The position numbers were made by a program, and so were the translations under genes. Positions 1 to 11,902 of a stretch of 64,000 nucleotides of DNA are shown here, piece by piece; positions within the stretch are counted from its first letter, which is position 1; each line of letters begins with the position of its first letter. The notes under the pieces are model-generated. The model was not told the DNA's origin and did not search any database. It saw only the letters and a list, made by a program, of their open reading frames with translations. This DNA comes from Petunia secreta (taxonomy: Eukaryota > Streptophyta > Magnoliopsida > Solanales > Solanaceae): NCBI GenBank assembly GCA_029990175.1, contig JARKIP010000022.1, forward strand, positions 22,604,001 to 22,668,000, written 5' to 3'.

Positions 1-660
1 TGTCTACGCTATGAAGGCACCGAGATAGAGGCTGGCCGAGTAGAAGAGTTGAGGAGGATTGGGGGCTATTGGGACCGTTTGAAGGAGAAGCTTCAGGGAA
101 AGATTGCTGATATCTAGAAGCATTTGCTCGATTCTAAGGCAGACTTGGACCAAGCTCGTAAAGCAGTCGAGGAGTCAAACCTTAAGCTCGATAAGCCTTG
201 AGAAGCCACCAATCCTGAGGCTGAAAAGAAAGCTCAAGAGGATATTTTTCGAGGTGAGATCGAAGCAACAAATGCAACGATTTGTAGCCTGAATGACCAA
301 CCCCATAACCAATGGAAATTGCTCTCACCAAAGGTGAACGAGCTCGAACTTCAAGCCCACACCCTCGAGGCCCAAGTTGTGAATCTTCAGAAAGAAGGGG
401 CCATGTCCTCGTCCAGGCTCAAGTCCCAATTCGAGGCTAAGTTGAAGTCTCGCAATACTAGGGTTTGAGTTGAAAAAAATTGGGCTATCATCCAGACCAA
501 GCTGCGGACTCTCGAGTTGTGAAAAGTTGGGACAAACATGGATGAGGAAATAGCTAAGGAACAGGGGGATGTTGCCAAGGCCCAGCAATTGATGAGCAGT
601 CTACATTAGAGCAGTGCAAGCGGAGACGGGGAGGATGAGGATTCTGAAGCTTTGTCTGAA
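1..660 (+). pseudogene. C-terminal coiled-coil tail of a Tat antisense ORF (gypsy-type 'transposase' family), decayed
   Basis: Reading frame 1 encodes a heptad-rich, Glu/Lys/Leu-rich stretch (for example KVNELELQAHTLEAQVVNLQ) and ends in an acidic tail (SGDGEDEDSEALSE) before TGA. The same organisation, coiled coil then Ser/Glu/Asp-rich end, occurs at the ends of the antisense ORFs at 36983-39471 and 49.8-52.6 kb. Five in-frame stops break it (near 118, 201, 468, 523 and 609), so it is not a working gene. The N-terminal conserved part lies outside the window. The family (putative gypsy-type transposon protein, Pfam PF04195-like) is inferred from those paralogues; its function is unknown. Confidence 0.6.
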
Positions 661-970
661 TGAGCTTTTCCTCTTTTTCTTTTTTGTTTGGGATTCGAGC
701 CTTGAGCCTTCAAGCCAATACTTTGTAAATCTGGGCCTTCGTGGTATTAATGAATATTCAAAATATAACATCTTTTTCTTCGTATTGAATATTTCATATC
801 GTTTGAGTTTTTTGCTTGCAAGACTTAGATAATATAAAGATGAAGCTAGCTTAGAACGACGTCTCATTCATGAGCCGTGGCTTAAAGAAAAAATAGGATT
901 TTAGACATCAAATAAGAAAGAACCCGAATTCATATTTTATTGATGATATGCGAGCCGATTTATATAAGCT
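1..970 (-). mobile_element. Remnant of a Tat-type Ty3/gypsy element (3' region with antisense ORF)
   Basis: This is the 3'-terminal part of a Tat-like element lying on the minus strand. The assignment rests on the plus-strand antisense ORF tail at 1-660 and on the stretch at about 835-885, which resembles in reverse the spacer between integrase and antisense ORF in the Tat elements at 36.8 and 49.6 kb (GACGTC next to a CTAGCTT block). The junction with element 1 is somewhere between 890 and 975. No LTR of this element is in the window. Confidence 0.55.
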
Positions 971-974
971 TTTA

Positions 975-2373
975 GTCATCGCTACGACATTGTCCTTTTC
1001 CTTCTTGTCATGAATTACATAGGGAAAAGACTCAACGAACTCCACCCATTTGGCATGTCTTTTGTTCAACTTCTCTTTGCCTCTAAGAGGCCTGACTGAC
1101 TCATGGTCACTCTTGATCACAAATTCCCTAGGCCATAGATAGTGTTGCCAATAAGCTAGAGCTCTCACAAGGGCATACAACTCCTTGTCATACGTGGAGT
1201 AATTCAAGGTTGCACCCTTAAACTTTTCACTAAGGTAGTCAACGGGTTTCCCTTCTTGCATGAGAACACCCCCAATACCCACCCCTGAGGCATCACATTC
1301 AACCTCAAAAGCCTTCCCGAAGTCGGGCAATTGCAACAAAGGGACGGTACTCAACCTACTTTTCAACTCTTGGAAAGCCCTCTCTTGAGGCTCTCCCTAC
1401 ACAAAGGGCTTGTCTTTCTTCACCAACTCAGTGAGTTGTGCGGCAATGGTGCTAAAGTCCCTAACGAAGCGCCTATAGAAACTAGCAAGGCCATGGAAAC
1501 TCCTCACATGAGACACGGTGGTAGGAGTAGGCCAATCTTTAATGGCTTCAACTTTGGACTCATCAACCTCTACACCATTTGCACTAACAACAAAACCCAA
1601 AAAGACAACATTTTCAACACAAAAGGCGTACTTCTTAAAATTTGCATAGAGCTTTTCGGCTCTTATAACTTCAATAACTCGGCTCAAGCTGCCAACATGA
1701 TCATCTATTGATTTGCTACATATCAAAATATCATCAAAATAGACAACCATAAATTTATTGATAAATGGCTTCAAGACATGGTTCATCAACCTCATAAAAG
1801 TTCTAGGTGCGTTGGATCGGCCAAAAGGCATCACCAACCATTCATAGAGACCAAACTTGGTCTTGAATGCGGTATTCCAGTCATCACCTGGTTTCATGCG
1901 GATTTCGTGGTAGCCGGTCTTAGAAAAGATACTAGAACCACTCAACTCATCAAGCATGTTGTCAAGTCTAGGAATGCGATGACGATACTTTACCATTATC
2001 TTGTTAACCGCACGACAATTAGCACACATCATGGCCCATCCTTCTTTGGCACAAGAATGACCGGTACAGTACACAGACTCAAGCTTGCACGAACCATGCC
2101 TTTGTTGAGCAACTCATCCACTTGCTTTTGCAACTCCTTGGTATCCTCGGGATTGCTCCTATAGACCGGCTTGTTTGGGATTTGGAACCTCAGGACAAAA
2201 TCAATTTGGTGCTCAATTCCCTTTAATGGAGGAAGACCACTCGGCATCTCCTTCAGGAACATGTCCTCAAATACCTTCAAAACATTCTCAATAACACTAG
2301 CCAAAGGGTTAGGGTTAGGGTTAGAAGAATAATCATAATCGTGTTTAGAACCACACCTTTGTGCACTAGGCAA
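975..2373 (-). pseudogene. pol: Element 1 pol: reverse transcriptase and RNase H, truncated
   Basis: The RT N-terminal part (2373-2029) carries PVYRSNPEDTKELQKQV and ends in VPKKDG. It overlaps a second open frame (2074-1397) holding the RT core with the catalytic YFDD (VVYFDDIL) and the thumb motif GFVVSANGVEVDESKVEAI. Ty3-type RNase H follows (1366 to about 975): FEVECDASGVGIGGVL holds the first Asp, then STYDKELYALV with the Glu and VIKSDHESV with the next Asp. The run ends at ENVVA-like DNVVAMTKS, before the integrase zinc finger. The RT active site is intact, but at least two frame changes and the lost integrase make it non-autonomous. Confidence 0.85.
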
Positions 2374-2399
2374 ATGAGCATTTTGGTGCCATTATTACC

Positions 2400-4446
2400 T
2401 CTCAAGTACTCACCCGGTTGCATCATGGCACAAATTCCACCGATAGAAGATGGTGGAGTCTCGGCCAAAGGCTTAACAACCACGGGGGACTTAGCTTTAG
2501 TCGCTTCTCTCAACTCCCTCATGCGCTTATAGTCATCACTTACTGCTTCGGCGTCAAGGGCGTAAGCACATACTTCTTGCCCTCATGTTTGACCGTGTAA
2601 GTGTTGGCTCGGCCATGATGAACCACATTCTTGTAATATTGTCAAGGCCAACCAAACAAGAGGTTGCAAGCTTGCATTGGCACCACATAACATATGTGCT
2701 CATCTTGATAGTTCCCAATCTTGAAATTTATCAAGACTTGCTTTACCACCTTCAATTTCCCACACTCACTCAACCATTGCAAACGGTAGGGGCTTGAGTG
2801 ATTTAGGTAGGCAATTTCAATTGTGAGACCAAAGATTGACTCACCACATTTGCACAACTACCCGAGTCAATAATCATGGAGCACACTTGTCCCCTCACTC
2901 TACACATAGCATGGAACAAGTTCTCCCTTTTCATATCTACTTCCTCATCACTCACCATGACATCAAACAACGACGGACCACTAGAAAAATATTAGGATCA
3001 TCACCCTCTGCCGCTCTCTCTTCTCCCTCAAATACTTCACATTCCTCAACAACCTCACCCTCGGGCTCAATTTCCTCCTCATACACCAACCCATCATCCA
3101 TGACTATCATTGTTTTTCGGGTGGGGCATTCTTTGGCAAAGTAGCCATAACCCTTGCACTTGTGGCATTGGAAAGGAGAAGAAGAAGGAGTATTTAGTTG
3201 AGTTTTAGAGTTACCTCCCACTTCTTTGAAGTCTCTTCTCGGGGTAGCCTTCTCAAAAGGCTTCATTATATCACGACACCCAATTGCACCACTTGTGTTT
3301 GGGCTCTTCCATTCTTTGGGTCGGGTCATTGGAGTAGAAGTAGTACTCCTAGCGAGAAGCTTTCTCTTCCTTGAGCCACTTTTCGGCTTCAACCACGGCA
3401 TCACAAACATCTTGAAGAGAATGGAAGATGTGTAGCCTCAATTGAGAAGACGTCTCCCGGCTCAAACCATTCTTGAATCGGATGATAGCTTGCTCCCCTT
3501 CTTCCGTTTCCATGTCAAGGGCCATTCGGTTCTTTTCAAACTTATTGAAGTGCTAATCAACCAATTTGAAGCCTTGTTTCAACTCATAAAGCCTCTTGAG
3601 TTGTTCTTGCCGGTACTTGGGTGTCACATATTTGGTGCTCATCACCTTTTTCAATTCTTCCCAAGTAATGTTCATTTGCATCCCAACTCATCTTCTTGAC
3701 CTCTTGACGGATTCCCACCAAGTGGAAGCAAATGACTCAAATGAATCAATGGCATATGTAGCTTTCTTCTCCTCAGACATGTCATTTGTATCAAACACCC
3801 GCTCCAATTGAACCTTCCACTCTAAGAACTTCACCGGATCACTAGTCCCTTTGAAAGGTGGGATATTGATCTTTACACTATTTAGGTTGTTGTTACGACC
3901 CCCACGGTTTTGTTCCGATTGACCCCCGTAGTAGTCATCAACTTCATCATATTCATGCCTCAAATTCCTCCCCATATAAGCCCTTGGAGGTCTACGACCT
4001 TGCCTACGACCTCTATCCATTCCCTGGCCTCCATTTATTGTCCTCCTATTTGGATAGGGAGCATTAAATTCATCATAATTGTCATCAAGTCCGGGGCCCT
4101 CCCCTTCTTGAGCCTCAACAACTTACTCAAGGGATGCTATGTTTCTTCGGGGCCTCATAAGTGCAAATTCACCTTGGGGATTCCCCAAGGGTTGGGGATT
4201 GCCCAACAATCTTTCACGAACAAGAGCTTCTTCTTTCAACCGTTGTTGACGAGCTAGCTCCACAAATTGATCCGGTCTCACGGTTGAGCCATCACTTGTG
4301 CCTTCCCCGGCATCTTTGTGGACACTCGAAGTCCTTTCTGTTTCAAAGGTCTCCATTTTTAGGTTTAGGGCCTTCACCTCAGCCAAGAGACTAGCCAATA
4401 TGTTTGTTGGGACCTCAACGGTGTCCTTTCCCTTTTCTTCTGACAT
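2400..4446 (-). pseudogene. gag: Element 1 gag-protease, broken by frameshifts
   Basis: The chosen start is the ATG at 4446, just after a 3' splice-site-like TTGCTTGTAG/G. The N-terminus (MSEEKGKDTVEVP) is followed by a charged helix, a Gly/Arg-rich basic block (near 4.0 kb), the capsid core (FKGTSDPVKFLEWKVQLERV and ASTWWE, 3.9-3.7 kb), a CCHC knuckle CHKCKGYGYFAKEC (about 3.17 kb) and a retropepsin end MQACNLLFGWP (about 2.66 kb). Domain order and sequence closely follow the intact gag-PR of element F. Frameshifts and stops interrupt it between each block. Confidence 0.8.
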
Positions 4447-5439
4447 GTACCTACAAGCAATCAAAAACAAGAAAAGAGATTAGAGTATAAGTCCGCACTC
4501 CCTCACTTTTGAATGTCACTCGGGAACACTCAAGTTTTGGAGTAGGTTCACTCGTGCTTGATTCAAGAGGCTTCCTCGGAGTTGAACATCCTCCTCAACA
4601 ACCAGGCAATTCCACAAGTTCCAATTGCTCTTTGGGAAGAGTGGAGTTAATGGGACTCTATGGGCGTTTGGCTTTATAAGTGAGAACCTGAGCCAAAGAG
4701 ATTTTACGAGTCTTCTTGGAAATTTTTCAACCACCAACACACACGAATATCCTAAACGCTCAATGAATTAGTACTAATTGAGTAGGAGAATTACTCTCTA
4801 AGTACTAACCGAAAGTAATGGAAGCAAACAAAACACGAAAACCTACGAAACGAACAACCTGGACACCCCTTCCGGACTGGGCGCTCCGCCCCAACAGCTG
4901 GGCATTCGCTTGAAGCAAAATACTGAGAGCTGAAAAATTTTGGGCGGTCCACCTGCCACTAGAAAATCAGGTGATTCAAGAACGAGTTTTTGGCTTCTTT
5001 GCACCCAAAATTCCAATGTTTTCAGGTTGTTTCTCAAATTCAATGGTACCAAAAGTTGTTTTATACTATTACAAACAAACCCCAATGATTTATAACAATA
5101 CTCAATCAAGATAAATACAAATCAAGAAATTTTGAACAAATTCTTGGGGGTTTTTCAGACTTCAGAGATTTGATTTTCAAGATTTTGATTCACAACTTCA
5201 AAATGTGTTTCGAGGGTACCCAATAAACGGGAATATGATAAAAAACAATCCCCTATATAAAAAATCAAAGAAATCATCACAACTAAAAACATTTATCAAT
5301 TTTTTTGTGATCTTTAAGTTTTTGATTTTTTTTTCTTCTTTTCCAAATAAACAAGAACAAGAACATAAACAGCATCAAGAACAAAGATAAAATACGATAA
5401 AAAAGGAACAAGGGTTTGTGAGAACAAATCCCGAGCCTT
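4447..5439 (-). other. Element 1 untranslated leader
   Basis: This 1-kb stretch between primer site and gag has no credible ORF. It contains degenerate AGGC...GCCT palindromes at about 4857-4960 (for example GGCGGTCCACC) and AT-rich runs next to the primer site. Its gag-proximal end is a pyrimidine-rich tract ending in TAG directly before the start codon region. Confidence 0.6.
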
Positions 5440-5451
5440 GCTCTGATACCA
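5440..5451 (-). promoter_or_regulatory. Primer-binding site, initiator-Met tRNA type (element 1)
   Basis: The minus strand reads TGGTATCAGAGC, the standard plant LTR-element primer site complementary to the 3' end of initiator tRNA-Met. It lies 2 bp inside the LTR edge. Confidence 0.9.
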
Positions 5452-5453
5452 AC

Positions 5454-6321
5454 TGATAAGGGGAAAACTACGGAAGCGATAAAAGAGATAAAAATGATAC
5501 GAGACTCACACGATTGTCTAAGTACCAACGAAGAACGATGTTTTGTTACACATTGAACGATTGTCAAGAATCATATACGCTATGAAACTATCCTCAAGAA
5601 TCATGAGGTTCTTGCAAATAGAATGATCGAAGCAGATTGAAGTTCAACTTGGATTCGTCCAATTGAAATCAAGCAAAAATCAAAGGTTTCAATAGAGAGA
5701 ATTCTCATATGTTTTGTGTATTCAAAGTCAGGTAATGAGTTCAAGACCTTATTAAGACTCTTATATTCTCCTACATACATGAAATGAAAGGTCTAAAGTA
5801 CCATTAAGTGGGTTAAAACAATAGAAGCCACTTAAAGCCATAGTTGGAATTGCACACAAAAAGATAGGAAATACGGATTGCCTTGCACCAGGGGTAGACG
5901 GTCCTCCCACCCATTTTAGGCACTCCGCCTCATGGTTCCTTCAAGAGAGTGGGTGGTCCGCCCATGCAACGGGGTGATCCACCCTTTCACAGGGGCGGTC
6001 CGCCCAGTGGAGATCCAGAGAGCATGCGATTTTACACTTAGCCGAATTTTTCCCCCTTTTCAAGTAGGCGCTCCGCCCACTTCAAGAGGAACTCCGCCTC
6101 CTTCTTGGATGTGTTGGGGTGCCTCAAAATGAGCTTGGGATGGCTCCTCTTGTAGCCTAAGCGGTCCTCCTTCCATGGTGCTTCAATGCATGATCTTCAA
6201 GGTGGTTCCAGAGCTCTCATCTACCACATCCAAGCCTTTCCATACCAAGTAAAGGTGAGCATCATAGATTGATTTGGCTCTGCTCCTAGTGAAGGGTATT
6301 GTGGTGGTTTTCCTCGCATCA
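5454..6321 (-). repeat. 5' LTR of element 1
   Basis: The LTR is about 868 bp. On the plus strand it begins TGATAAGGGGAAAAC next to the primer site and ends CCTCGCATCA, where gag sequence of element 2 starts. It contains decayed GGCGGTCCGCC-type palindromes at about 5890-6090. No partner LTR is in the window. Confidence 0.7.
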
Positions 6322-7094
6322 AGTAGGCATCCCAATAGCACATCTAGACCTCTTAACCGACTACCACCAAGTAGAAGTATAGGCCTCAAATGAAGCAATA
6401 ACATAGGTAGTATTCTTCTCATCCGACATGTCTTTTGTATCAAAGATTCTCTCCAACTAAAGCTTTCAATCTTGGAACTTTTCGGATCACTAGTCCCTTG
6501 GAAGGATGGGATAGTAATCTTCATACTATTCAAATTGTTATCACGACCCCAAGTTTTGGATTCAGTTGACCCCTATAGTAGTAGTCATCATAGCCATCAT
6601 ATTCTCTCCAAGTTCCTTCCCACATACCCCACTTGAGGTCGAAGACCTTGTCCATGACCTCTATTAATACCACGACCTTGTTGCATTGGCCTCTTATTCG
6701 GATAGGGTGGCTCATAGTCTTCATAATCATCACCAAGCTCGGGTATCTCCCCTTCTTAAGCATCAACATCTTGCTCATCCGGTGCAACATTTGTTTGGGG
6801 CCTCACTAGTGGTGGAACATTACCTTGGGGAATGCTCACTTGTTGGAGAAGGTCCAACAATCTTTCACGTCGAGTAGCTTCATCTTTCAACCTTTGTTGT
6901 TGAGCTATCTCGGAAAAATGGTCCGGCTTTACGGTTGAAGCATCAGTTGTGCCTTCTCCGACATCTTTGTAAATACTAGGGGTTCTCTCCCTTTCAATGT
7001 TCTCAAGTCTCAAGCATATGGATTTTACCTCGACTAAGAGGTAGGCCAAAGTGGATTCCAGAACTGCTATGGGCTTTTCTCCTTCTTCCGCCAT
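6322..7094 (-). pseudogene. gag: Element 2 gag, N-terminal half, interrupted by element 1
   Basis: The start ATG at 7094 (MAEEGEKPIAVLEST) follows the splice-acceptor-like TTTGCTTATAG/GTAC. It continues through a helix (EVKSICLRLENIERERTPS) and a GEGTTDAS motif that matches GEGTSDGS in element 1 and GEGTSHST in F. Frame changes follow, then an MNSMKITIPSFQGTSDPK capsid start and a disrupted TWW region. The gag frame is cut by the element 1 LTR at 6321. CCHC and protease are absent. Confidence 0.75.
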
Positions 7095-8138
7095 GTACCT
7101 ATAAGCAAACAAAGACAAGAAGAGATTAGAGTAAAAGTCCTTACCTCACTTCCTCACTTTTTGAATGTCATTCGGGTACACTCAATTTAGTGGGTAAGGT
7201 CACTCAAGCTTGATTCCAAAGGCTTCTCGTAGTTGAAAAACCTCCTCAATAACCAATCAAGTCGACAAGAACCAAATACTTTCGGGAAGAGTAGAGTTGA
7301 TTTGACTCTATGGACGAATGGCTATATAAGTGAGCACTTGAAGAAAAGAATTTTTTACGAGTCTTCTTTTATTTCTAATTCCCAACATGCACGAGTATCT
7401 TATAAGCTCAATGAACTAGTACTAGTTAAGTAGGAGTATTACTTCAAAAGTACTAGCCGGAAGTAGCGCAAATCAAGAAGTATCGAAAACCTAGGAAATA
7501 AACAACCCCGACCCCCTTACAGGAAGAGGCGCACTGCCTCTGCAAAGTGGGCAGTCCGCCTACTAAAAGTTAAGAGAGGGGTGAAAAAGTTGGTGGTCCA
7601 CCTCTGTCAAAAAGGCGGGGGGAGGGGGGAGGTGGGAGGCACCTACTGCTATTTCCTGCAGCTTGCAACAACATGTTCTTGGTCAAATTTTACCCAAATT
7701 TCGAACGATTTCAACTTGTCTTTCAAATCTAAATCTACCTAAAGATTTTTTTAATGATTCTAAACAATCCCCAATAGTTTTTAAATCCAAACAAACAAAC
7801 AAACAAACAACAAGCTTGTTCTCGGATTTTGAAGAATGTTTTCTAGGGTTTTAAAATTTTTGTATTTTGAATCTTCAAATTTTGATTCACTACACCAAAT
7901 CTTGATTTAATTGAACCAAAATAATAGGAATATGATAGAGAACAAATCCCAATAACTTACATTGCTTGAGTGTCAAAATCCAACAAGTTCTATAAAAGTT
8001 TTTTGTAGCTTTCAAGTTTTTCAATTTTTTTTCCTTCGTTTTCAAAATAAAAACAAACAAGACAACAAGAACAACAAGAAGGCAAAGATACGAGATAGAT
8101 GAACAGGATGAGGATTTGTGAGAAACAAACCTAGCCGT
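7095..8138 (-). other. Element 2 untranslated leader
   Basis: About 1 kb without coding potential. It carries degraded palindromes at about 7525-7635 (for example GGTGGTCCACC, where both CpG sites have become TpG/CpA) and a purine/G-rich run near 7616-7633. Confidence 0.55.
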
Positions 8139-8152
8139 GCTCTGCTATCAAT

Positions 8153-9004
8153 TGATGCAATGTAAAATGAGGAAGCTAAAAGTAATGATAAAAGCAAGAC
8201 GAAGCTTAAATGATTACCTAAGTAGCACCGAAGAACTAAACCTCGATACACCTAGGGCAAATGTCAAAGGTCACCTATACTACGCAATTATCCTCAAGAG
8301 ATACTCGACTCTTGTAAATAGAATGATCAAGGCAGGATGAAGTTCAAATAGATTTCGTCAATTGAAATCAAGCGAAATACAAAGGGTTTATAGCGAGCAT
8401 TGCTCATGTGTTTGTTAATGTTAAGACTAGGTAAATGAAATAAATGTCTAAGTGAGGCTTTTATAGTCTTCCTTTACATGTTGTGAAAGGTCCAAAAAGC
8501 CCTCAAACTAGGTCAATACATTAAAGGCCACATAGGGCTAAAATAGGAAATAGACATAAAACCTAGCAAAATCCCGTCAAGCTTGGAATAGGAATAGGCG
8601 GTCCGCCTACTCCTATAGGCGGTAAGCCCAGTTGAGAAGTCTGGAGAGTAGTACAGAGAAGAAGTAGTCCGTATTTTTCAAAGGCGGTCCGCCTTTTGAA
8701 ACATCAGAGACATGGAAAATCCATACTTAGCCAAATTTTAAGCCAAAATGAGGTAGGCGATCCACCCACCCTAAGAGGCGGTGCGCCTCATCCTAGAGCA
8801 TGTGGAGGGGTATCAAAAACAGCTTTGAAAGCTCTTCCTTTGTGCTTAGGCTGTCCTCCCTCAATGGTGCTCAGGTGCATGATCTTCAAATCAGTTCCGA
8901 AGCTCCTATCTTCCACGCCCTTCCATGCCAAGTGTAGATGAGCATCTTGGATCTCTTTAACTTGAATCTGAGCGAATGGTCTTGAGGCAATTTGGATTGC
9001 ATCA
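8153..9004 (-). repeat. 5' LTR of element 2
   Basis: 852 bp, plus-strand ends TGATGCAA and TTGCATCA (8-bp inverted ends). The adjacent primer site is degraded (GCTCTGCTATCAA against GCTCTGATACCA). It contains GGCGGTCCGCC at about 8598 and 8683. The LTR of element 4 (30042-30866) ends with the same GGCAATTTGGATTGCATCA, so elements 2 and 4 share an LTR subfamily. Confidence 0.75.
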
Positions 9005-9200
9005 AAACAATGGCTTGAGTTCACTCTCTCTTTTGTCTTTCCACTCCAACCAAAATGTAGGAGTCATATGTGGCGGCCCTTGAAAAGAATTGAGGGTTTT
9101 TTTTACTATAACCCTCTTTCTTTCATCAAAGAAGCATCTCAAATTGATCTGGCCCAAGTCTTCCTCTCAAATCAATGTTTCATCTCTCGATTGAAGATCA
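9005..9200. other. Unassigned spacer between elements 2 and 3
   Basis: 196 bp with no ORF or repeat that I recognise; probably older host DNA or the flank into which element 3 inserted. Confidence 0.4.
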
Positions 9201-10056
9201 TGATAAGGGGAAAACTACGCGGAAGCAAATACGATATAAAATGCGGAAGCTAAAACAAGATGAAGTGATATCTAACAAGATATCGAGATAAAAGCAAGAC
9301 GAAGCTTGAAACGATTACCTAAGTAGCACTGAGGAACTTGTCTCGATACATCCTGAGTGAATGTCAAGAATCACCTATACTACGCAACTACCCTCAAGAG
9401 ACACTCGACTCTTGCAAATAGAATGATCAAAGAGGTTTCGATGTTCAACTTGGACTCTACCAAGTGAAATCATGCCCGCTCACGGGTTCTTCATTGAGAT
9501 TCACTCAAGAAATGCATCATTCTATATTCAAAGTTGTATAGCATGAAAAGAAGACCTAAGGGCTCTATTTATAGGCCCCTTATAAGACTAAAGTAAATGG
9601 CTAAAGTGCCCTCAAGTAAGGTTAATACATAAAAGGCCACTTAGGGTTAAAATAGGAAATACACCCAAAACTGGTAAAACTCCCGTCTAGGAAAAATAGT
9701 GGTGGGCGTCCGCCTCGTGGGACTAGGCGCCCGCCTCATCTCAGCATGTTGGGAGTCAGCAGAGGGTGGGCGGTCCGCCTCTGCAGAGTGGGCAGCCGCC
9801 TCCTTGAGTTCCTGAGAGCTGGGACTTGGGTAGGCGGTCCGCCTAAAGCTGGGGGCGGTCCGCCTCTTTCTGGGCTGCCTTGGTTCGCTCTTTTTTGGCC
9901 TTGTGATGCTCTCCCTTGGCCTTGGACGCTTCACCCTTCGTCAAATCTTTGAGATGTGCCTTCAACTCTTCTCCAAAGCTCTTGGTCTCCTCTTTCTTGC
10001 ATCCTTCAAGCTTGGTCCTTGAGAGTTGGCATCTTAGCTCAATTTTCCCAGTATCA
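9201..10056 (-). repeat. 3' LTR of element 3
   Basis: Plus-strand ends TGATAAGGGG and CCCAGTATCA. It has a TATA-like CCTATAAATAG (reverse of CTATTTATAGG near 9568) and several GGCGGTCCGCC palindromes at about 9700-9870, upstream of that TATA in sense orientation. Confidence 0.8.
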
Positions 10057-11902
10057 TCCTCGCCTTCTTGAAAGGATTTCGTCCTCGAAATCAAGGAGTC
10101 ACCATTCATGGCATCTTCATCTGCTCGAGTTTCCCAATGTTCTCCTCCCTTGTTCTCCTTGAACGCCACTTTGGAGTAGGCTTCTTCCAAGTTCTCCTTT
10201 ACCTTAGCATAGAACCTAGGGCCTAGAAGCAACGGCAAGCTAAACCAAAAAACTCCTACTCCAAAAGTATGTTAGTGCAAATAGTGTGAAAAACACACTC
10301 TTATGGTAAGCCAAGTATCAAGAGATAGGACATGGTATATGCAAGATCAGTTTAACAATAATCCTACGATCCCTAAGCTCATTACCAACACACAAACCTT
10401 CAATGAAATTCTTTCGCAATGTGGCACAAGGGTTTTGGCATATTCAATTCTCAAAGTGTGGTTAACATGTGGGATGGGATAGGCAAGGTAGTTCAATTCA
10501 CAAGTAGCATCAATTACCCTACTCCCCTACTTAAAAGGTTTCATACTCACACTAAGAGATACCTCATCACCTCTAATTTCATCCTCAAGACAACCCCCCT
10601 CATAAGGCAAGCTCTCAGGAAAGGCATTAATAATGGCCTCTTCCTCATCATAACCCGAACCAACAAGAGTACGGTCACTAGAAGAATCATCTAGCTCACT
10701 TGAAGCTTCAAAAAAAGTGTTTTCTATGGGATCAAATCCCTCACACCATGGAGTTTCCAACTCATTCCCAACTCTAGCTCGATACAACTCACCACCACAA
10801 ATAAGGATGCCCTCAAACAAAGGATTAATAAAAGTACGCATCCCATTCTCAAGGTCAAGCAAAGGTGAAGTATCATAGCTAGGTTCATTATGCGCACTTG
10901 AGGAGTCATCGAATATAATTCGATCCATCTCATCCACTAGGGACTCCTCAAGGTCACTACCTTCCCCACTACAACACATAGGTCCACCAAAGGCAATAAA
11001 ATCAATAAGGGCATGATCAAACAACTTATCTTCCCCTTTATCAAAAATTGGTTGTATGTCATAACGAGGCTCACATGTATAGTCAAATACCATTTCCTCA
11101 CTAAAGAGAGAGGTTCATTGAATATCGAGCGCACATCATGATGTGGCTTATCAATCCTCTCAAGTAGTCGTTCATATGCACATAGAAGTTGACTAATCGA
11201 CTCTACGCTAGTTGCAATTTCATTAAATGCGTTACAAGTAGCAACTAGCATTGAGTTTTCATAAGACAAGGGATTAACATGTTCATCAAAGGGTGAAGTA
11301 ACACTTACATTTGAGTCGCTCCCATGAGCACTCACATAGCTTATAGTGTTGCATTCAATCCCTCCGTCACGAAGCTCACAATGATGATCTCCATCCTCTT
11401 GTCTTCCTTCCAAGGCAAATGGTTGAGGCTCCAATAGCTCGCCTCCAAAAGTACCTACACAAAAGCTATTGCAAGAAGAAGAAGATAACATATGGTTAGG
11501 ACAAAGGGTGTCCTCACTCTCAATTTGTTTTTCCTCTCCTCTTCTTTCTTTTAATTTGCTCTCATGTGCAAGTGCATGGGGATGAGGTCTAAGAATGTCA
11601 TCACCTCGCTCACCTCCCCGAACTCCCTTATTTGCCATGGGTTGGCTCATAGGAGTAGTATACTTACTCCTAAAGTGAGTAACTACACCATATTGGGGAA
11701 TGCCCAAGTTGTGGGGAATGCCCAACGGCTGGGAAATACTCAACTTTCCTTCACTAATGCCTTCTCCGCCATCTTTTTGGACACTCGGGGTTCATTCCTC
11801 TTTGAGGCTATCAAGCCTCGTGCTTATGGATCTTACCTCAGCCAAGAGGTAGGCCAAAGTGCTTACCGAGACCTTAATGGTATCGTATATGTCTTCGGCC
11901 AT
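10057..11902 (-). pseudogene. Element 3 ORF: gag N-terminus fused to domain X, decayed
   Basis: The chosen start is the ATG at 11902 (MAEDIYDTIKVSVSTL), directly after TTTTTTTAG/GTAC. The first about 50 codons match the gag N-termini of elements 1 and 2, including TPSVQKDGGEGISEG. It then passes straight into domain X: KPHHDV, GGPMCC, DLEESLVDEMD, INPLFEGILICGGELYRARV and ETPWCEGFDP, all matching the X region of F in the same order. Capsid, CCHC knuckle, protease and RT are absent. The end, SLISRTKSFQEGEDD, overlaps the purine tract and runs into the LTR. A stop near 11790 and frame changes near 11.09, 10.53 and 10.24 kb break it. The function of X is unknown. Confidence 0.75.

Larger units (their letters stand above)
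970..6321 (-). mobile_element. Element 1: truncated Ty3/gypsy retrotransposon with gag-PR-RT-RH
   Basis: On the minus strand the order is LTR (6321-5454), initiator-Met primer site (5451-5440), leader (to 4447), gag from ATG at 4446, CCHC knuckle near 3.15 kb, protease near 2.8 kb, RT (2373-1397) and RNase H (1366-975). Integrase and the 3' LTR are missing, so the element is truncated at its junction with the Tat remnant near 970. The LTR's outer end at 6321 abuts gag sequence of element 2, showing insertion into that element. It is the only member of its lineage here that retains RT, so it models the autonomous form. Confidence 0.8.
6322..9004 (-). mobile_element. Element 2: fragment of gypsy element (LTR, leader, gag N-half)
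   Basis: Minus strand: LTR (9004-8153), degraded primer site (8151-8139), leader, and gag from ATG at 7094 to the point where element 1 inserted (6322). The rest of the element is not seen on the far side of element 1, so it has been lost. Confidence 0.75.

Noticed and set aside
2300..2325. Three TTAGGG units, telomere-like
   Set aside because: They lie within the coding strand of element 1, encode an Asn-Pro repeat, and differ from the plant TTTAGGG telomere unit. A shorter copy at 61480 is likewise coding.
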